A stretch of 64,000 bases of DNA from Ruminococcus sp. AM36-2AA (GTDB lineage Bacteria; Bacillota; Clostridia; Lachnospirales; Lachnospiraceae): the NCBI RefSeq assembly GCF_003461955.1, contig NZ_QTYB01000008.1, positions 31,785 through 95,784 on the forward strand. The letters run 5' to 3'. The notes beneath the pieces are model-generated. The model was not told the origin of the DNA. It saw only the letters and a list, made by a program, of their open reading frames with translations, and did no database searches. Of this stretch, positions 35,322-43,302 are shown in pieces. Made by a program: the position numbers and the translations under genes. Position 1 is the stretch's first letter; every line of letters starts with the position of its first letter.

Positions 35322-35824
35322 TACACACCTCCTGCATAAAGCAATGCACTCAAAAAGATCGGCACTGTAAAATGAAAATTCTCCGGATGCTTCATTCCTC
35401 TTCTGTAATAAGGACGGATTTCGCCTGTACAGTAAAATTCATTCATATACTGATATAAATAGAGGATTCGCTGGCGGATACCGCCTGTAGAAATAAGAAT
35501 TGCCAGAGAAATGCCTGCACCTGCAAGCAATGAATAAACGATACATTCTGTAACTGTCCGTGGACCCATGATTCCACCCAGAGCACACAAAATCTTAACA
35601 TCTCCCGCTCCAAGCATCCGGAATATAAACAGAATTCCGAGAAGAATAAGTGGAACTGCTGCTCCTGTCAGGAATATGATCATGCCTTTCGGCCCCTTTT
35701 CCAAAAGCTGTAGTAAAAAACCTGCCATAATCGAAAAAAGTACCCAGCTATTATCCACAGCTTCCTCTCTGAGATCCATCCAGACGGCCATCGCAGAGAT
35801 TACTACGGATAAAAAACCACCCAA
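35318..35824 (-). CDS. Type IV prepilin peptidase, A24 family (proximal copy)
   Basis: 168 residues, about five membrane helices. Catalytic aspartates are D17 in VWMDLREEAVDN and D75 in GAGDVKIL. It is the first gene after the operon promoter. The start is TTG at 35824, 11 nt after AGGAGG; an ATG right after the AGGAGG is in another frame and soon stops. Two A24 enzymes in one operon may divide labour between Flp and the TadE-like proteins. Confidence 0.88.
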   Translation of the reverse strand: MGGFLSVVISAMAVWMDLREEAVDNSWVLFSIMAGFLLQLLEKGPKGMIIFLTGAAVPLILLGILFIFRMLGAGDVKILCALGGIMGPRTVTECIVYSLLAGAGISLAILISTGGIRQRILYLYQYMNEFYCTGEIRPYYRRGMKHPENFHFTVPIFLSALLYAGGVY

Positions 35825-35886
35825 AGATATACATGCCTCCTTCCATAAAATATATGTTTATTCAGTTATCATAAATGTGGAATTTC

Positions 35887-35927
35887 CCGCCTGACCTGGC
35901 GGTGATCGATACCAGAAGATCTCTGGT
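35887..35927 (-). promoter_or_regulatory. Two stem-loops in the Tad operon leader
   Basis: In the predicted 5' leader the first stem ACCAGA/TCTGGT (35911-35927) begins at about the first nucleotide and the second CCGCC/GGCGG (35887-35902) follows. Neither has a T-run. They could stabilise the mRNA 5' end or bind a regulator. Confidence 0.45.
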
Positions 35928-35934
35928 GAAACTT

Positions 35935-35963
35935 ATTATAGGATTCTTAAAAGCTTTTGTCCA
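35935..35963 (-). promoter_or_regulatory. Promoter of the Tad operon
   Basis: On the minus strand TGGACA (35958-35963), 17 bp, TATAAT (35935-35940): one mismatch from consensus. It is the only strong promoter seen before the eleven contiguous genes and lies about 110 bp upstream of the first start codon. Confidence 0.78.
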
Positions 35964-36080
35964 GCATTTTCGTTCGACAAATTCTGACATTCGGACAGAT
36001 CTCTGCAACACACCTCTGCGCCGGATATCCTGATGACATTTTTGATGACACCCTGGTTCTTTAACGCTTTCCAAATAACG

Positions 36081-36116
36081 AAAAAAGCAGTTAGAATAAG
36101 GTTTCTAACTGCTTTC
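36081..36116 (-). terminator. Terminator of the tRNA-Glu transcript
   Basis: On the minus strand AAAGCAGTTAGAA pairs with TTCTAACTGCTTT around 7 nt, then Ts. It begins a few bases after the mature tRNA end. Confidence 0.88.
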
Positions 36117-36122
36117 AGCTAA

Positions 36123-36194
36123 TAGCCAGTACGGGAATCGAACCCGTGTTTCCGCCGTGAGAGGGCGGCGTCTTAGCCCCTTGACCAACTGGCC
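36123..36194 (-). tRNA. tRNA-Glu (anticodon CTC)
   Basis: A 72-nt cloverleaf read on the minus strand. The acceptor stem GGCCAGT/ACTGGCT has one G-U pair at the top, the discriminator is A, and the anticodon stem CCGCC/GGCGG encloses CTCTCAC with anticodon CTC. The T-arm is ACGGG TTCGAAT CCCGT. CCA is not encoded (TTA follows), so it must be added by the CCA enzyme. CTC is the rarer Glu isoacceptor and reads GAG codons. It has its own promoter and terminator. Confidence 0.96.
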
Positions 36195-36244
36195 CTGTTC
36201 ATTTGTTTCTGTCGTTTAAGTTGTTTCCCTCAACCGACTTCGTT

Positions 36245-36273
36245 AGTATATAACACTTCTTTTCAAAATGCAA
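36245..36273 (-). promoter_or_regulatory. Promoter of tRNA-Glu
   Basis: On the minus strand TTGCAT (36268-36273), 17 bp, TATACT (36245-36250), with T-rich sequence upstream, ending about 50 bp before the tRNA. Confidence 0.75.
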
Positions 36274-36355
36274 GTACTTTTTTTAATTTTTTTTAAAAAA
36301 TTTCATGTTTTTCATGTTTATTCGTTTTTTACCCATTTTCCGGTATTTCATGCGC

Positions 36356-36384
36356 TTGACCACCGTGGGTGTAAGTGCTACTAT
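36356..36384 (+). promoter_or_regulatory. Promoter of the SGNH/GNAT genes
   Basis: TTGACC (36356-36361), 17 bp, TACTAT (36379-36384). The leader to the ATG at 36420 is about 30 nt and contains AGAAGGA. Confidence 0.7.
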
Positions 36385-36419
36385 CAAAGCACTAAATGTT
36401 ACAGAAAGAAGGATTTTTT

Positions 36420-37046
36420 ATGCCCCGTCTCCTGTGTCTTGGCGACAGCATCACAGACTGTGGCCGACTTTTTTCCGCAGATCCGTCTGGAAACGGATAT
36501 GTGAAGATTCTCTCCGGCCTCCTTCATAATGCCGGCTATGATTTTTCCATGGAAAACAGAGGAATTGATGGTTTTACCCTGGAACGGCTTCTTCAGAACA
36601 TGGATTCCTGGCTGGAAGCCTCTGATCCGGATATTGTTACTGTGCTGATCGGAATCAACGATATTGGAATCATGATGAACACCCGCCGTTCGTCCGCACA
36701 ACAGCAGGATTTAATGGAAATATTCGCAGCCCGGTATGAACAGCTTGCCCGAAAGCTCTCCGGCACAGGCTCCCGGAAACGGAAGCTTTTTTTCCTGGAG
36801 CCATTTGTTTTCCCATGGCCACGCTGCTACGCTTCCTGGTTCCCCCTTCTTTCTCAGATGTCCGTCCATATCCGAACAATCAGTCAAAAATACGGCGCCG
36901 TTTTTGTCCCGCTGCAAGACGATCTGAATCAGAAAGCTTCTCTGCATGGAATGTCAGCCATAACGGAAGACGGCATTCATCTTACCAGGCAGGGACACCG
37001 GATTCTGGCTGAAAAACTTTATACATTGATTACAGCAGAAAGGTAA
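36420..37046 (+). CDS. Cytoplasmic SGNH/GDSL hydrolase
   Basis: 208 residues without a signal peptide. The four SGNH blocks are CLGDSITDCGR (nucleophile Ser at 8), the glycine-block region near RGIDGFT, LIGINDIG with the oxyanion Asn, and DGIHLTRQGH with catalytic Asp and His. Such enzymes deacetylate sugars or hydrolyse esters. The ATG at 36420 follows AGAAGGA; an upstream ATG at 36396 is less likely. The GNAT gene follows after 4 bp, so the two are co-transcribed. Confidence 0.88.
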   Translation: MPRLLCLGDSITDCGRLFSADPSGNGYVKILSGLLHNAGYDFSMENRGIDGFTLERLLQNMDSWLEASDPDIVTVLIGINDIGIMMNTRRSSAQQQDLMEIFAARYEQLARKLSGTGSRKRKLFFLEPFVFPWPRCYASWFPLLSQMSVHIRTISQKYGAVFVPLQDDLNQKASLHGMSAITEDGIHLTRQGHRILAEKLYTLITAER

Positions 37047-37050
37047 TGTT

Positions 37051-37815
37051 ATGGAAAAAGCAATCAAAAAAATTGAAGATATGTCACTGAATGCATGGCC
37101 CTCCCATAAAATGGAACTTTATGACGGATGGATTCTACGTTTTTCTTACTTTTATACTCACAGAACCAACAGCGTGGAACAGTTTGGAACGTCCACCCTT
37201 CCATGGCGGGAAAAAATCCCCTACTGCGAGCAGGTCTATAAGCGCCTTGGAACTCCTGCGATCTTCAAGATCAGTCCACTTGTATCTCAGGATTTTGACT
37301 ACATGCTGGAAAACCGTGGCTATTCCATTCAGCATGTGACCAATGTCATGACTGTAGATCTGGCCCAGGCTGTTCTGGACACGCCTGTCACCGATGTGCT
37401 CTTTACCAATGAAATTCCTGATTTCTGGATCCACAGTCTTTTTGACCTGAAAAAAACTACGAATCCGATCCACAGGAGTGTGGTTCCTTCCATGTACCGT
37501 GCAATTCTTAAAGAAACCGTCTGTGCTTCCATCACAAAAAACGGCCAGATCATTGCCACAGGGCTTGGAATTCTGGATCGTGATTATATCGGTATCTATG
37601 CGATCCATGTGCGTGAAGATTACCGCCGCAGAGGATACGCCCGTCAGATCTGCACCGGTCTACTTAATGAAGGCAAAAAAAGAGGCGCAAGCCACGCCTA
37701 TCTTCAGGTGGTAAAAAATAATGATTCTGCAGAAAAGCTTTACAGCTCTCTTGGTTTCCAGTATTTTTATACTTACTGGTTCCGCGTACAACCTGTTGGA
37801 ACACGCTTTCAGTAA
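37051..37815 (+). CDS. GNAT family N-acetyltransferase
   Basis: 254 residues. The acetyl-CoA fold is in the C-terminal half: GLGILDRDYIGIYAIHVREDYRRRGYARQI, of which VREDYRRRGYARQI holds the pyrophosphate-binding RRxGxA. NNDSAEKLYSSLGFQYFYTY is motif B. The N-terminal half (DMSLNAWPSHKMELYDGW) is a second, degenerate GNAT-like domain as in several Firmicutes. The acceptor is unknown. It overlaps functionally with the esterase upstream (acyl addition and removal) only by position. Confidence 0.88.
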   Translation: MEKAIKKIEDMSLNAWPSHKMELYDGWILRFSYFYTHRTNSVEQFGTSTLPWREKIPYCEQVYKRLGTPAIFKISPLVSQDFDYMLENRGYSIQHVTNVMTVDLAQAVLDTPVTDVLFTNEIPDFWIHSLFDLKKTTNPIHRSVVPSMYRAILKETVCASITKNGQIIATGLGILDRDYIGIYAIHVREDYRRRGYARQICTGLLNEGKKRGASHAYLQVVKNNDSAEKLYSSLGFQYFYTYWFRVQPVGTRFQ

Positions 37816-37817
37816 AT

Positions 37818-37842
37818 ACAGGGATTTTCCAAAAATCCCTGT
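37818..37842 (+). terminator. Hairpin after the GNAT gene
   Basis: ACAGGGATTTT and AAAATCCCTGT are perfect 11-bp arms with a 3-nt loop. A T-run does not follow directly (AGAAATC), so termination may be partial. Confidence 0.6.
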
Positions 37843-37864
37843 AGAAATCAAAAAATCTTTTTGC

Positions 37865-37870
37865 TATAAT
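37865..37870 (+). promoter_or_regulatory. Extended -10 promoter of the 66-residue gene
   Basis: TGCTATAAT is a good extended -10. No convincing -35 at 17 bp. The ATG of the small gene is about 70 bp downstream. Confidence 0.45.
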
Positions 37871-37942
37871 ACTTTTAACATGTATAAAATCTTTCCTGCT
37901 TTCATATACTGATCCTTATCAATCAATAAGGAGACTGATTCC

Positions 37943-38143
37943 ATGAACGATCCGCAGGAAAAAAACACAAAAAATCCCTATCATATTAATTACAAAAATT
38001 ATCTGGATACCAATGCCTGTACTGAATGCACGGGTCTGATCAACCATGGAATAGACAGCCGTGAGCAATGGGAATCCTTCCGCCAGATCTTTGATTTTAT
38101 GCCGGTACCGGAATCCCAGGACCTTACAGATAAACAGGACTGA
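37943..38143 (+). CDS. Small acidic protein with CxxC, unknown function
   Basis: 66 residues, no signal peptide or membrane segment. The central ACTECTGLINHGID contains a C-x2-C pair that could bind metal or be redox-active. AATAAGGAGACTGATTCC gives a good ribosome binding site, which argues for a real gene. It is 26 bp upstream of the lipoprotein gene and likely shares its transcript. I do not recognise the family. Confidence 0.6.
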   Translation: MNDPQEKNTKNPYHINYKNYLDTNACTECTGLINHGIDSREQWESFRQIFDFMPVPESQDLTDKQD

Positions 38144-38169
38144 CCGTTATCCCAGGTCGGAGGACACAA

Positions 38170-39333
38170 ATGAAAAAACTGTCTGCTGCATGTATGATTC
38201 TGGGCCTTTCCCTGTTTGTGGGCGGCTGCAGCAATGATCAGATCGATGATCACATTATTTCCCTTCAGGATAAAATTTCAGATGCCACATCTTCAGATCC
38301 CACCTCCCGGGAAGCATCGGATTCTTCCCTGGAAGAACGGGTTTATATGGATGAAATTACCGGCACACTGCAGAATTTTGACGGCACAAATATGACTATT
38401 TCCAGCGACGGAGAAACTTATGTATTTGACGTTTCCAGGACAAGACTGGAATGTAAATACGGTGTTGTATTCAGCGACCAGGTCAGCGTAATCTATCAGG
38501 GGCAGCTTTCCGGAACAGATATCAGCACCATTTCTCCGATCAAAGTAACTGACAAATATCATAACGAAACCCCTCTGGAAAATCGCACACTGAAGGGAAA
38601 AGTAAAAAAACTTACTTCCAATGCACTCGTTATCGTTACAGAAAAAGGAAATACCGTAACTTTTCCTGTCACCGGTGTCAGACAATACTATAAAAAAGGA
38701 ATCAAAGCCGGCAGGTGGGTCTATGTCCATTTTCGCGGCAAATTCATTAACGAAACCATAGTTGGTGATAAACAGTACGATGGCAGTTTCACAAAAGTAA
38801 TCAGTGTCTCTGATACCGATCCACTGAAAGTACCTGCGGCAACTCCCACCCCTTCTCCGGCACCGAAGAAAAAAGAACAGCATCTCCGGGCAAAAATTGT
38901 AAGTGTCAGCACCAGTACCATGACTGTTGTCCCTCAGACTACGGGGTCGGAACTGACTGTTCCACTCACTTCTGTTCCTGTATACTTTAAAGGCGGCATG
39001 GCTCCTGGTTCTTATGTAAATATTATTTATACCGGTAAATTTAATGGGGAATCCACTAACGGCATGAAAATCCGCGGAATTACAGGTGAAGATCCGGATA
39101 CACTTTCTATCCGCAATATTTCTTCCACTGTAACCGGTACAATCCTCGGTACAACCGCCAATACTGTGCTGATCCAGACTTATGATGGAGTAAAAATCCT
39201 CTGCAGCCGTGAAAATGTCCAGGATCTTTCCACAAGCGGAATGGAAGAAGGTGCGGATCTCCGGGTTACCTTTAACCCTGCGAAATCACGCACCTCCAAT
39301 ATTTATACCTGTATTAAATTCGAAGACCCGTGA
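38170..39333 (+). CDS. Lipoprotein with repeated beta-barrel-like domains
   Basis: 387 residues. The signal peptide ends in the lipobox LFVGGC with C20, so it is attached to the outer face of the membrane. Three or four domains of about 75-80 residues repeat a pattern: ITGTLQNFDGTNMTI, LKGKVKKLTSNALVI, LRAKIVSVSTSTMTVV and VTGTILGTTANTVLI, each followed by YxGxxxG-like turns (VIYQGQLSG, VHFRGKFIN, IIYTGKFNG). These look like OB-fold or similar small barrels. A Pro/Ala linker (about 220-235) separates the halves. The last 31 bp overlap the convergent amidohydrolase gene. Function is unknown; ligand binding is likely. Confidence 0.7.
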   Translation: MKKLSAACMILGLSLFVGGCSNDQIDDHIISLQDKISDATSSDPTSREASDSSLEERVYMDEITGTLQNFDGTNMTISSDGETYVFDVSRTRLECKYGVVFSDQVSVIYQGQLSGTDISTISPIKVTDKYHNETPLENRTLKGKVKKLTSNALVIVTEKGNTVTFPVTGVRQYYKKGIKAGRWVYVHFRGKFINETIVGDKQYDGSFTKVISVSDTDPLKVPAATPTPSPAPKKKEQHLRAKIVSVSTSTMTVVPQTTGSELTVPLTSVPVYFKGGMAPGSYVNIIYTGKFNGESTNGMKIRGITGEDPDTLSIRNISSTVTGTILGTTANTVLIQTYDGVKILCSRENVQDLSTSGMEEGADLRVTFNPAKSRTSNIYTCIKFEDP

Positions 39334-40202
39334 CGGAAGAGAGTTCGGATTCTTTCTTCCCCCTCTTCCATCCAGGCGCATACCTCCGGTGTCTCACCCA
39401 AAATGTCAAAAAAAGCTCTGCATTCATCTTCCGTACCTTTTCCGTGAAGAACCTTAAATGCACCGGCATCACTGCCTACTGCCACATGCACTTTTTTCCT
39501 GAAAGCTTTTTTCAGATTTTCCTCGCCTGTCCGGATAATAGAGGACAGAATCTCATTTTCGAATCTTCCACAATCCATCAGATTCCGGACCGTCACAAGA
39601 GTAGGTACCCACACACTTCTGCTGTCTGCCAGCATGGAAAGCGTTTCTTCATCCATGTAATTGGCGTGTTCAATGCTGTCAACACCGGCTTCAACTGCAG
39701 CCTGCACTCCATAATTCCCATTGGTATGGCTCATCACTGCAAAGCCTTCTTCATGTGCAATATGTACCATTTCTTTTACTTCTGCCGCTGAAAGCGGAGT
39801 TCCCGTGATCTTTCCATGATCCTCAAAATCCAGAAGGCCGGTAGTCATGATCTTGATAAAATCCGCCCCTTCCTCAGCAGCTTCCAGAACCCTGCGGTGA
39901 TATTCCTTCATATTCGAAAAACTTTTTCCGACAATTTTTCCATAATGCCCTTCTTTATAAATGGCAAAAACCGGCGTGCGGTAATCAATTCCATATTCAC
40001 CGGCCAGCTGTGCGGTTCTTCTGGAAACACCATAATGATCTCCTCCGTCTCTTACAAAACGGATTCCTCTTTTCTGATATTCCTTAAGATGACTTCGGAT
40101 CAGCGCATCCTGGGGCCCGTTTTTCTGTGTCTCAACGGCTTTCCGGTAATCGTAGCCGTTAAGAAATATATGTGCATGACATTCTCCAAACATTTTCATC
40201 AC
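39303..40202 (-). CDS. Amidohydrolase superfamily protein (compact form)
   Basis: 299 residues, a metal-dependent TIM-barrel hydrolase. Metal ligands are visible in order: H9 and H11 in ECHAHIF, K in FIKIMTTG, H in VMSHTNG, H in IEHANYMDEE, and D in VAVGSDAGAFK. The N-terminal beta-sandwich of typical imidazolonepropionase-like enzymes is missing, so the protein begins at the HxH strand. Substrate is unknown. It overlaps the upstream AlaX-like gene by 4 bp (translational coupling) and the lipoprotein gene convergently by 31 bp. Confidence 0.85.
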   Translation of the reverse strand: MMKMFGECHAHIFLNGYDYRKAVETQKNGPQDALIRSHLKEYQKRGIRFVRDGGDHYGVSRRTAQLAGEYGIDYRTPVFAIYKEGHYGKIVGKSFSNMKEYHRRVLEAAEEGADFIKIMTTGLLDFEDHGKITGTPLSAAEVKEMVHIAHEEGFAVMSHTNGNYGVQAAVEAGVDSIEHANYMDEETLSMLADSRSVWVPTLVTVRNLMDCGRFENEILSSIIRTGEENLKKAFRKKVHVAVGSDAGAFKVLHGKGTEDECRAFFDILGETPEVCAWMEEGEERIRTLFRHGSSNLIQV

Positions 40203-41350
40203 TGCTCAAAAAATCTTCGAATCTCTTCCTCTGTTGCCTGTACAGATCCCTGTACAAAGAATGGCTTTCCGCCTCCCCGTCCGTTTAATTTTGCATTCAT
40301 TTCTTTTGTAAATTGGCGGAGATCGCCGTCTTTTTCACCCATTGCGTACTTGAAACTTCCATCTGCATTTTTGGAGAATACCGCACAGCAGCCCTGACAG
40401 GTCTGTGTTACGGCATCCGCAAGTTTCCGCACACTGTCCGCATCCATTCCGTCCATAAAGATAAGAACACTTCCGCTTCCTGCATAGCGCTCTGCCTCTT
40501 TACGGCACATGTCATCCACCATCTGGCCAACCTGTCCCTTCAGGCGGAAATTCTCTTCCTGAAGACGTTCCACTGCCTGCGCGGTCTTGTCCATCTTTGC
40601 GGAAAGTTTTACGGAAATCTGATGGTTCTGGTCATTGACCATATTCAGGTAATCCAGCACACGTTTTCCACAGATCATCTCGATACGGACACCCTCACGG
40701 AATTTTTCTACGGAAAGAAGCTTCAGCATGCCGATCTCTCCGGTATGTGTCACATGAGTTCCACAGCATGCACAGATATCCACCCCTGGAAATTCAACAA
40801 TACGAACCTGACCGGTGAGTTCTTTTTTGCTTCGGTAATCAATTTTTTCCAGTTCTTCAGCTGTAGGATATAAGATTTTCACCTCAGTGTCTTCCCAGAT
40901 CTTTTCATTTGTTTTCTGCTCGATCTCGGCAAGCTGTGTCTCATCCAATGGACCATTCAGGTCTACAGTGATGGTATCGCTGCCCATATGAAAGCCCACA
41001 TTATCATATCCATAGGCCTCATGGATCAGGCCGCTGACCATATGCTCACCGGAATGCTGCTGCATCAGATCAAATCTTCTTGCCCAGTTGATACGCCCCT
41101 GTACTTCGGTTCCGGCTTCCAGCGGTTTATCTGTATAATGAAGAAGTTCTCCGTCTTTTTCGTGAACTTCCTTTACTTTCACATCGCCCAGATATCCGAT
41201 ATCACTTGGCTGTCCGCCACCTTCCGGGTAAAAAGCACTCTCATTCAGAATAATATGAAAGCCTTTTTTCGCTTCTCTGCACTCCAGGACTTTGGCTGTG
41301 AATTCTTTTTTATATACATCTTCATAATATAAACGTCTGGTCTCTGTCAT
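40199..41350 (-). CDS. AlaX-type alanyl-tRNA editing protein with DHHA1 domain
   Basis: 383 residues. An editing domain like that of AlaRS hydrolyses Ser- or Gly-mischarged tRNA-Ala. The N-terminal part has NESAFYPEGGGQPSD; the zinc ligands are HSGEHMVSG (H-x3-H) and CCGTHVTHTGEIG (C-x3-H). A coiled coil (about 245-285) leads into a C-terminal DHHA1-like domain with GGKPFFVQGSV and NGRGGGKP. This is the AlaX-L form. The ATG at 41350, 8 nt after AAAGGA, is preferred over 41359. Confidence 0.9.
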   Translation of the reverse strand: MTETRRLYYEDVYKKEFTAKVLECREAKKGFHIILNESAFYPEGGGQPSDIGYLGDVKVKEVHEKDGELLHYTDKPLEAGTEVQGRINWARRFDLMQQHSGEHMVSGLIHEAYGYDNVGFHMGSDTITVDLNGPLDETQLAEIEQKTNEKIWEDTEVKILYPTAEELEKIDYRSKKELTGQVRIVEFPGVDICACCGTHVTHTGEIGMLKLLSVEKFREGVRIEMICGKRVLDYLNMVNDQNHQISVKLSAKMDKTAQAVERLQEENFRLKGQVGQMVDDMCRKEAERYAGSGSVLIFMDGMDADSVRKLADAVTQTCQGCCAVFSKNADGSFKYAMGEKDGDLRQFTKEMNAKLNGRGGGKPFFVQGSVQATEEEIRRFFEQ

Positions 41351-41529
41351 CTGTCTCATCCTTTCTGCATCTCTGCTTTAACGTCTTATAGTATAGACCA
41401 AATTTCCTTTCCCTGCTATATAAAAAAGCGATTTATCCAATGATTTTCATATTTTTCCAGAAGATCTGAAGTCTTTCTCCCCTGTTTCGCGTTATAATAA
41501 ATGAACGGGCAGAGAAAGGAGCTGATCAC

Positions 41530-42033
41530 ATCACACGGGAAGAATATCTGGAATATCTGATTCATACATACCAAAATTTAATATTTTCCATTTGTCTGAA
41601 ATCGGTGGGCAATCCTTTTGACGCCGAGGATCTGACACAGGATGTTTTTCTTTCCGCCTACAAAAATCTCTCCCGTTTTGATGGTACCTATGAAAAAGCC
41701 TGGCTCAGCAAGATCGCAGTCCACAAGTGCCTGGATCATCTGAAAGCCGCCGGTAGACGTACCATCCCTACCGAGGATACTTATTTCGAACAGCTCCATG
41801 ATAAAGAATCCTCCCCCGAAGAAGCATTCCTGGACAAAGATTTCCAGAATCGGGTCCGTCACTTGTGCTCGGATCTGAAAAGTCCCTACAGGGAAGTGGC
41901 CACCGCTCATTTCTGTGAAGAAAAAACCGCCGCAGAGATTGCAAAAGCACAGAACAAAAATACCAAAACAGTCCAGACGCAGATTTACCGTGCAAGATCC
42001 ATGCTGAAGGCACTGCTGGAAAGGAGCGATTAG
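41530..42033 (+). CDS. ECF-type sigma factor with apparent ATC start
   Basis: A sigma factor of about 167 residues. Region 2 begins EEYLEYLIHTYQNLIFSICL and continues GNPFDAEDLTQDVFLSAY; region 4 contains REVATAHFCEEKTAAEIA and KNTKTVQTQIYRARSML. The first ATG/GTG/TTG in frame is GTG 41605, which would cut off half of region 2. The frame is open upstream, and AAAGGAG (41515-41521) lies 8 nt before ATC ACA CGG GAA at 41530, which would give (M)TREEYLEYL, a normal N-terminus. The start may therefore be near-cognate ATC, or an ATG lost by mutation or error. TATAAT is at 41493-41498. The anti-sigma gene follows immediately. Confidence 0.78.
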   Translation: MTREEYLEYLIHTYQNLIFSICLKSVGNPFDAEDLTQDVFLSAYKNLSRFDGTYEKAWLSKIAVHKCLDHLKAAGRRTIPTEDTYFEQLHDKESSPEEAFLDKDFQNRVRHLCSDLKSPYREVATAHFCEEKTAAEIAKAQNKNTKTVQTQIYRARSMLKALLERSD

Positions 42034-42528
42034 ATGCATATACCACAGGATAAATTACAGAAATTTCAAGACGGAGCTATGAATACAGACGAAATGATCC
42101 ATTTTCTGGAACATATAGATCAATGTGATTTCTGCCTGGAACAGCTGCTTCAGGATGAGGAAACTTCTTCTGAACATGCTCCTGCCTATCTTCAGGATAA
42201 AATTCTGAAAAAAGCAGCTTCTCCTGAAGTACAAACTTCCAGAAAAATACATGAAACTGCTTACTGGATGAAGCTTCTCTGCACAAGCTTACGTACTGCA
42301 GTGGGTATGGGTGTTGCGCTGATCATGCTTTTTTCTGTATCGCAGACAGATTTTACAGCTCTTCATACTTCACCGGAAACAAAAGCTAAGATATCTTCAT
42401 CCCTTGACATTGGTTTCAATCTGAGCCAGCTTTCCAGGAAGGTAGGTTCCCAGCTCAGTGAAAATTCTCAGAATATCAGTGATAATCTGAGTGATCTTAC
42501 GAATAAAATTATAAACGGAGGCAAATAA
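42034..42528 (+). CDS. Zinc-finger anti-sigma factor
   Basis: 164 residues. The N-terminal part has the anti-sigma zinc motif H27-x3-C31-x2-C34 (HIDQCDFCLEQL). One membrane helix (LRTAVGMGVALIMLFSVS, about 86-103) precedes a Ser/Asn-rich exterior tail. The ATG directly follows the sigma stop codon (TAGATG). It should bind the preceding sigma factor and release it on a membrane signal. A membrane protein gene follows after 3 bp. Confidence 0.82.
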   Translation: MHIPQDKLQKFQDGAMNTDEMIHFLEHIDQCDFCLEQLLQDEETSSEHAPAYLQDKILKKAASPEVQTSRKIHETAYWMKLLCTSLRTAVGMGVALIMLFSVSQTDFTALHTSPETKAKISSSLDIGFNLSQLSRKVGSQLSENSQNISDNLSDLTNKIINGGK

Positions 42529-42531
42529 TTT

Positions 42532-43245
42532 ATGAAAAAACAAAAACATGGTTTCTGGGTATTTATCTTTTCCCTGATCCCCGGTGCCGGGGAAATGTAC
42601 ATGGGATTCAAGAAACAGGGCATCAGCATTATGCTGCTGTTCTGGGGATCGATTGCGCTGGCTTCCATTACCGGACTTGGATGGCTGGCCATGTTTCTCC
42701 CTGTGATATGGTTCTACAGTTTTTTCAATGTCCATAATCTGAAGTCACTGTCAGAAGAAGAATTTTACTCAGTAGATGATAATTACATTCTTCACATGGA
42801 TCAGTTTTCCGGTGATATCAGAAAATTCTTACAGAAGCATCGAAATACAACTGCCTGGATCCTGATCCTGTTTGGTATCTGTATCCTGTGGAGTCGTTTC
42901 ACAAGTCTTCTGTACCTCATTGTACCGTATGATCTGGAAGACTATGTATACAATATCTGCAACAATCTTCCTCAGATTGCCATTGCTATCGGTATCATTG
43001 CTGCAGGTATTTATCTGCTCACTCAACAAAAAAAGAAACTGGAGGAAGAAAAAAATAAAGATGAGCATTACTGGGAACCGTACCGTCCATATCAGCAAAT
43101 AGCTTCCCCGGATGATAATTCAGAAGCTGCTGAAAAAAATCCTGAGACCTTTTCTTCTCAGGACAATACTTCTTCTGAAAATAGTATTCCTTCTGAAAAT
43201 ACTGTCCTTTCCGAAAATAAGGAAGATACCTCTTCCTCTGAATAA
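42532..43245 (+). CDS. Multi-pass membrane protein of the sigma/anti-sigma operon
   Basis: 237 residues. Hydrophobic segments lie near 8-25, 30-60, 108-130 and 145-165; the start FSLIPGAGEMYMGFKKQG resembles a TM2-type domain. The C-terminal 65 residues are hydrophilic and rich in Ser and Glu (SSENSIPSENTVLSENKED). It is the third gene of a compact operon, and a terminator follows. I know no function; a sensor or output of the sigma system is a reasonable guess. Confidence 0.7.
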   Translation: MKKQKHGFWVFIFSLIPGAGEMYMGFKKQGISIMLLFWGSIALASITGLGWLAMFLPVIWFYSFFNVHNLKSLSEEEFYSVDDNYILHMDQFSGDIRKFLQKHRNTTAWILILFGICILWSRFTSLLYLIVPYDLEDYVYNICNNLPQIAIAIGIIAAGIYLLTQQKKKLEEEKNKDEHYWEPYRPYQQIASPDDNSEAAEKNPETFSSQDNTSSENSIPSENTVLSENKEDTSSSE

Positions 43246-43259
43246 TCAGTAACTTCCAA

Positions 43260-43297
43260 AAAAAGATCCGAAGTCTTTCGACAACGGATCTTTTTAT
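43260..43297 (+). terminator. Bidirectional terminator
   Basis: AAAAAGATCCG and CGGATCTTTTT are inverted arms around 14 nt. T-runs lie on both strands, serving the sigma operon and the convergent secreted-protein gene. Confidence 0.82.
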
Positions 43298-43302
43298 TTT
43301 CA

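Larger units (their letters stand above)
35825..36080. other. Intergenic region between the Tad operon and tRNA-Glu
   Basis: About 256 bp without a gene. It holds the Tad promoter and leader hairpins. Upstream of the promoter the minus strand has TGTCCGAA (35994-36001) and TGTCGAA (35975-35981)-like half-sites that might be operators. Nothing else was recognised. Confidence 0.45.

Noticed and set aside
35751..35759. Exact DnaA box TTATCCACA
   Set aside because: A single copy within the coding part of the proximal prepilin peptidase; no cluster.
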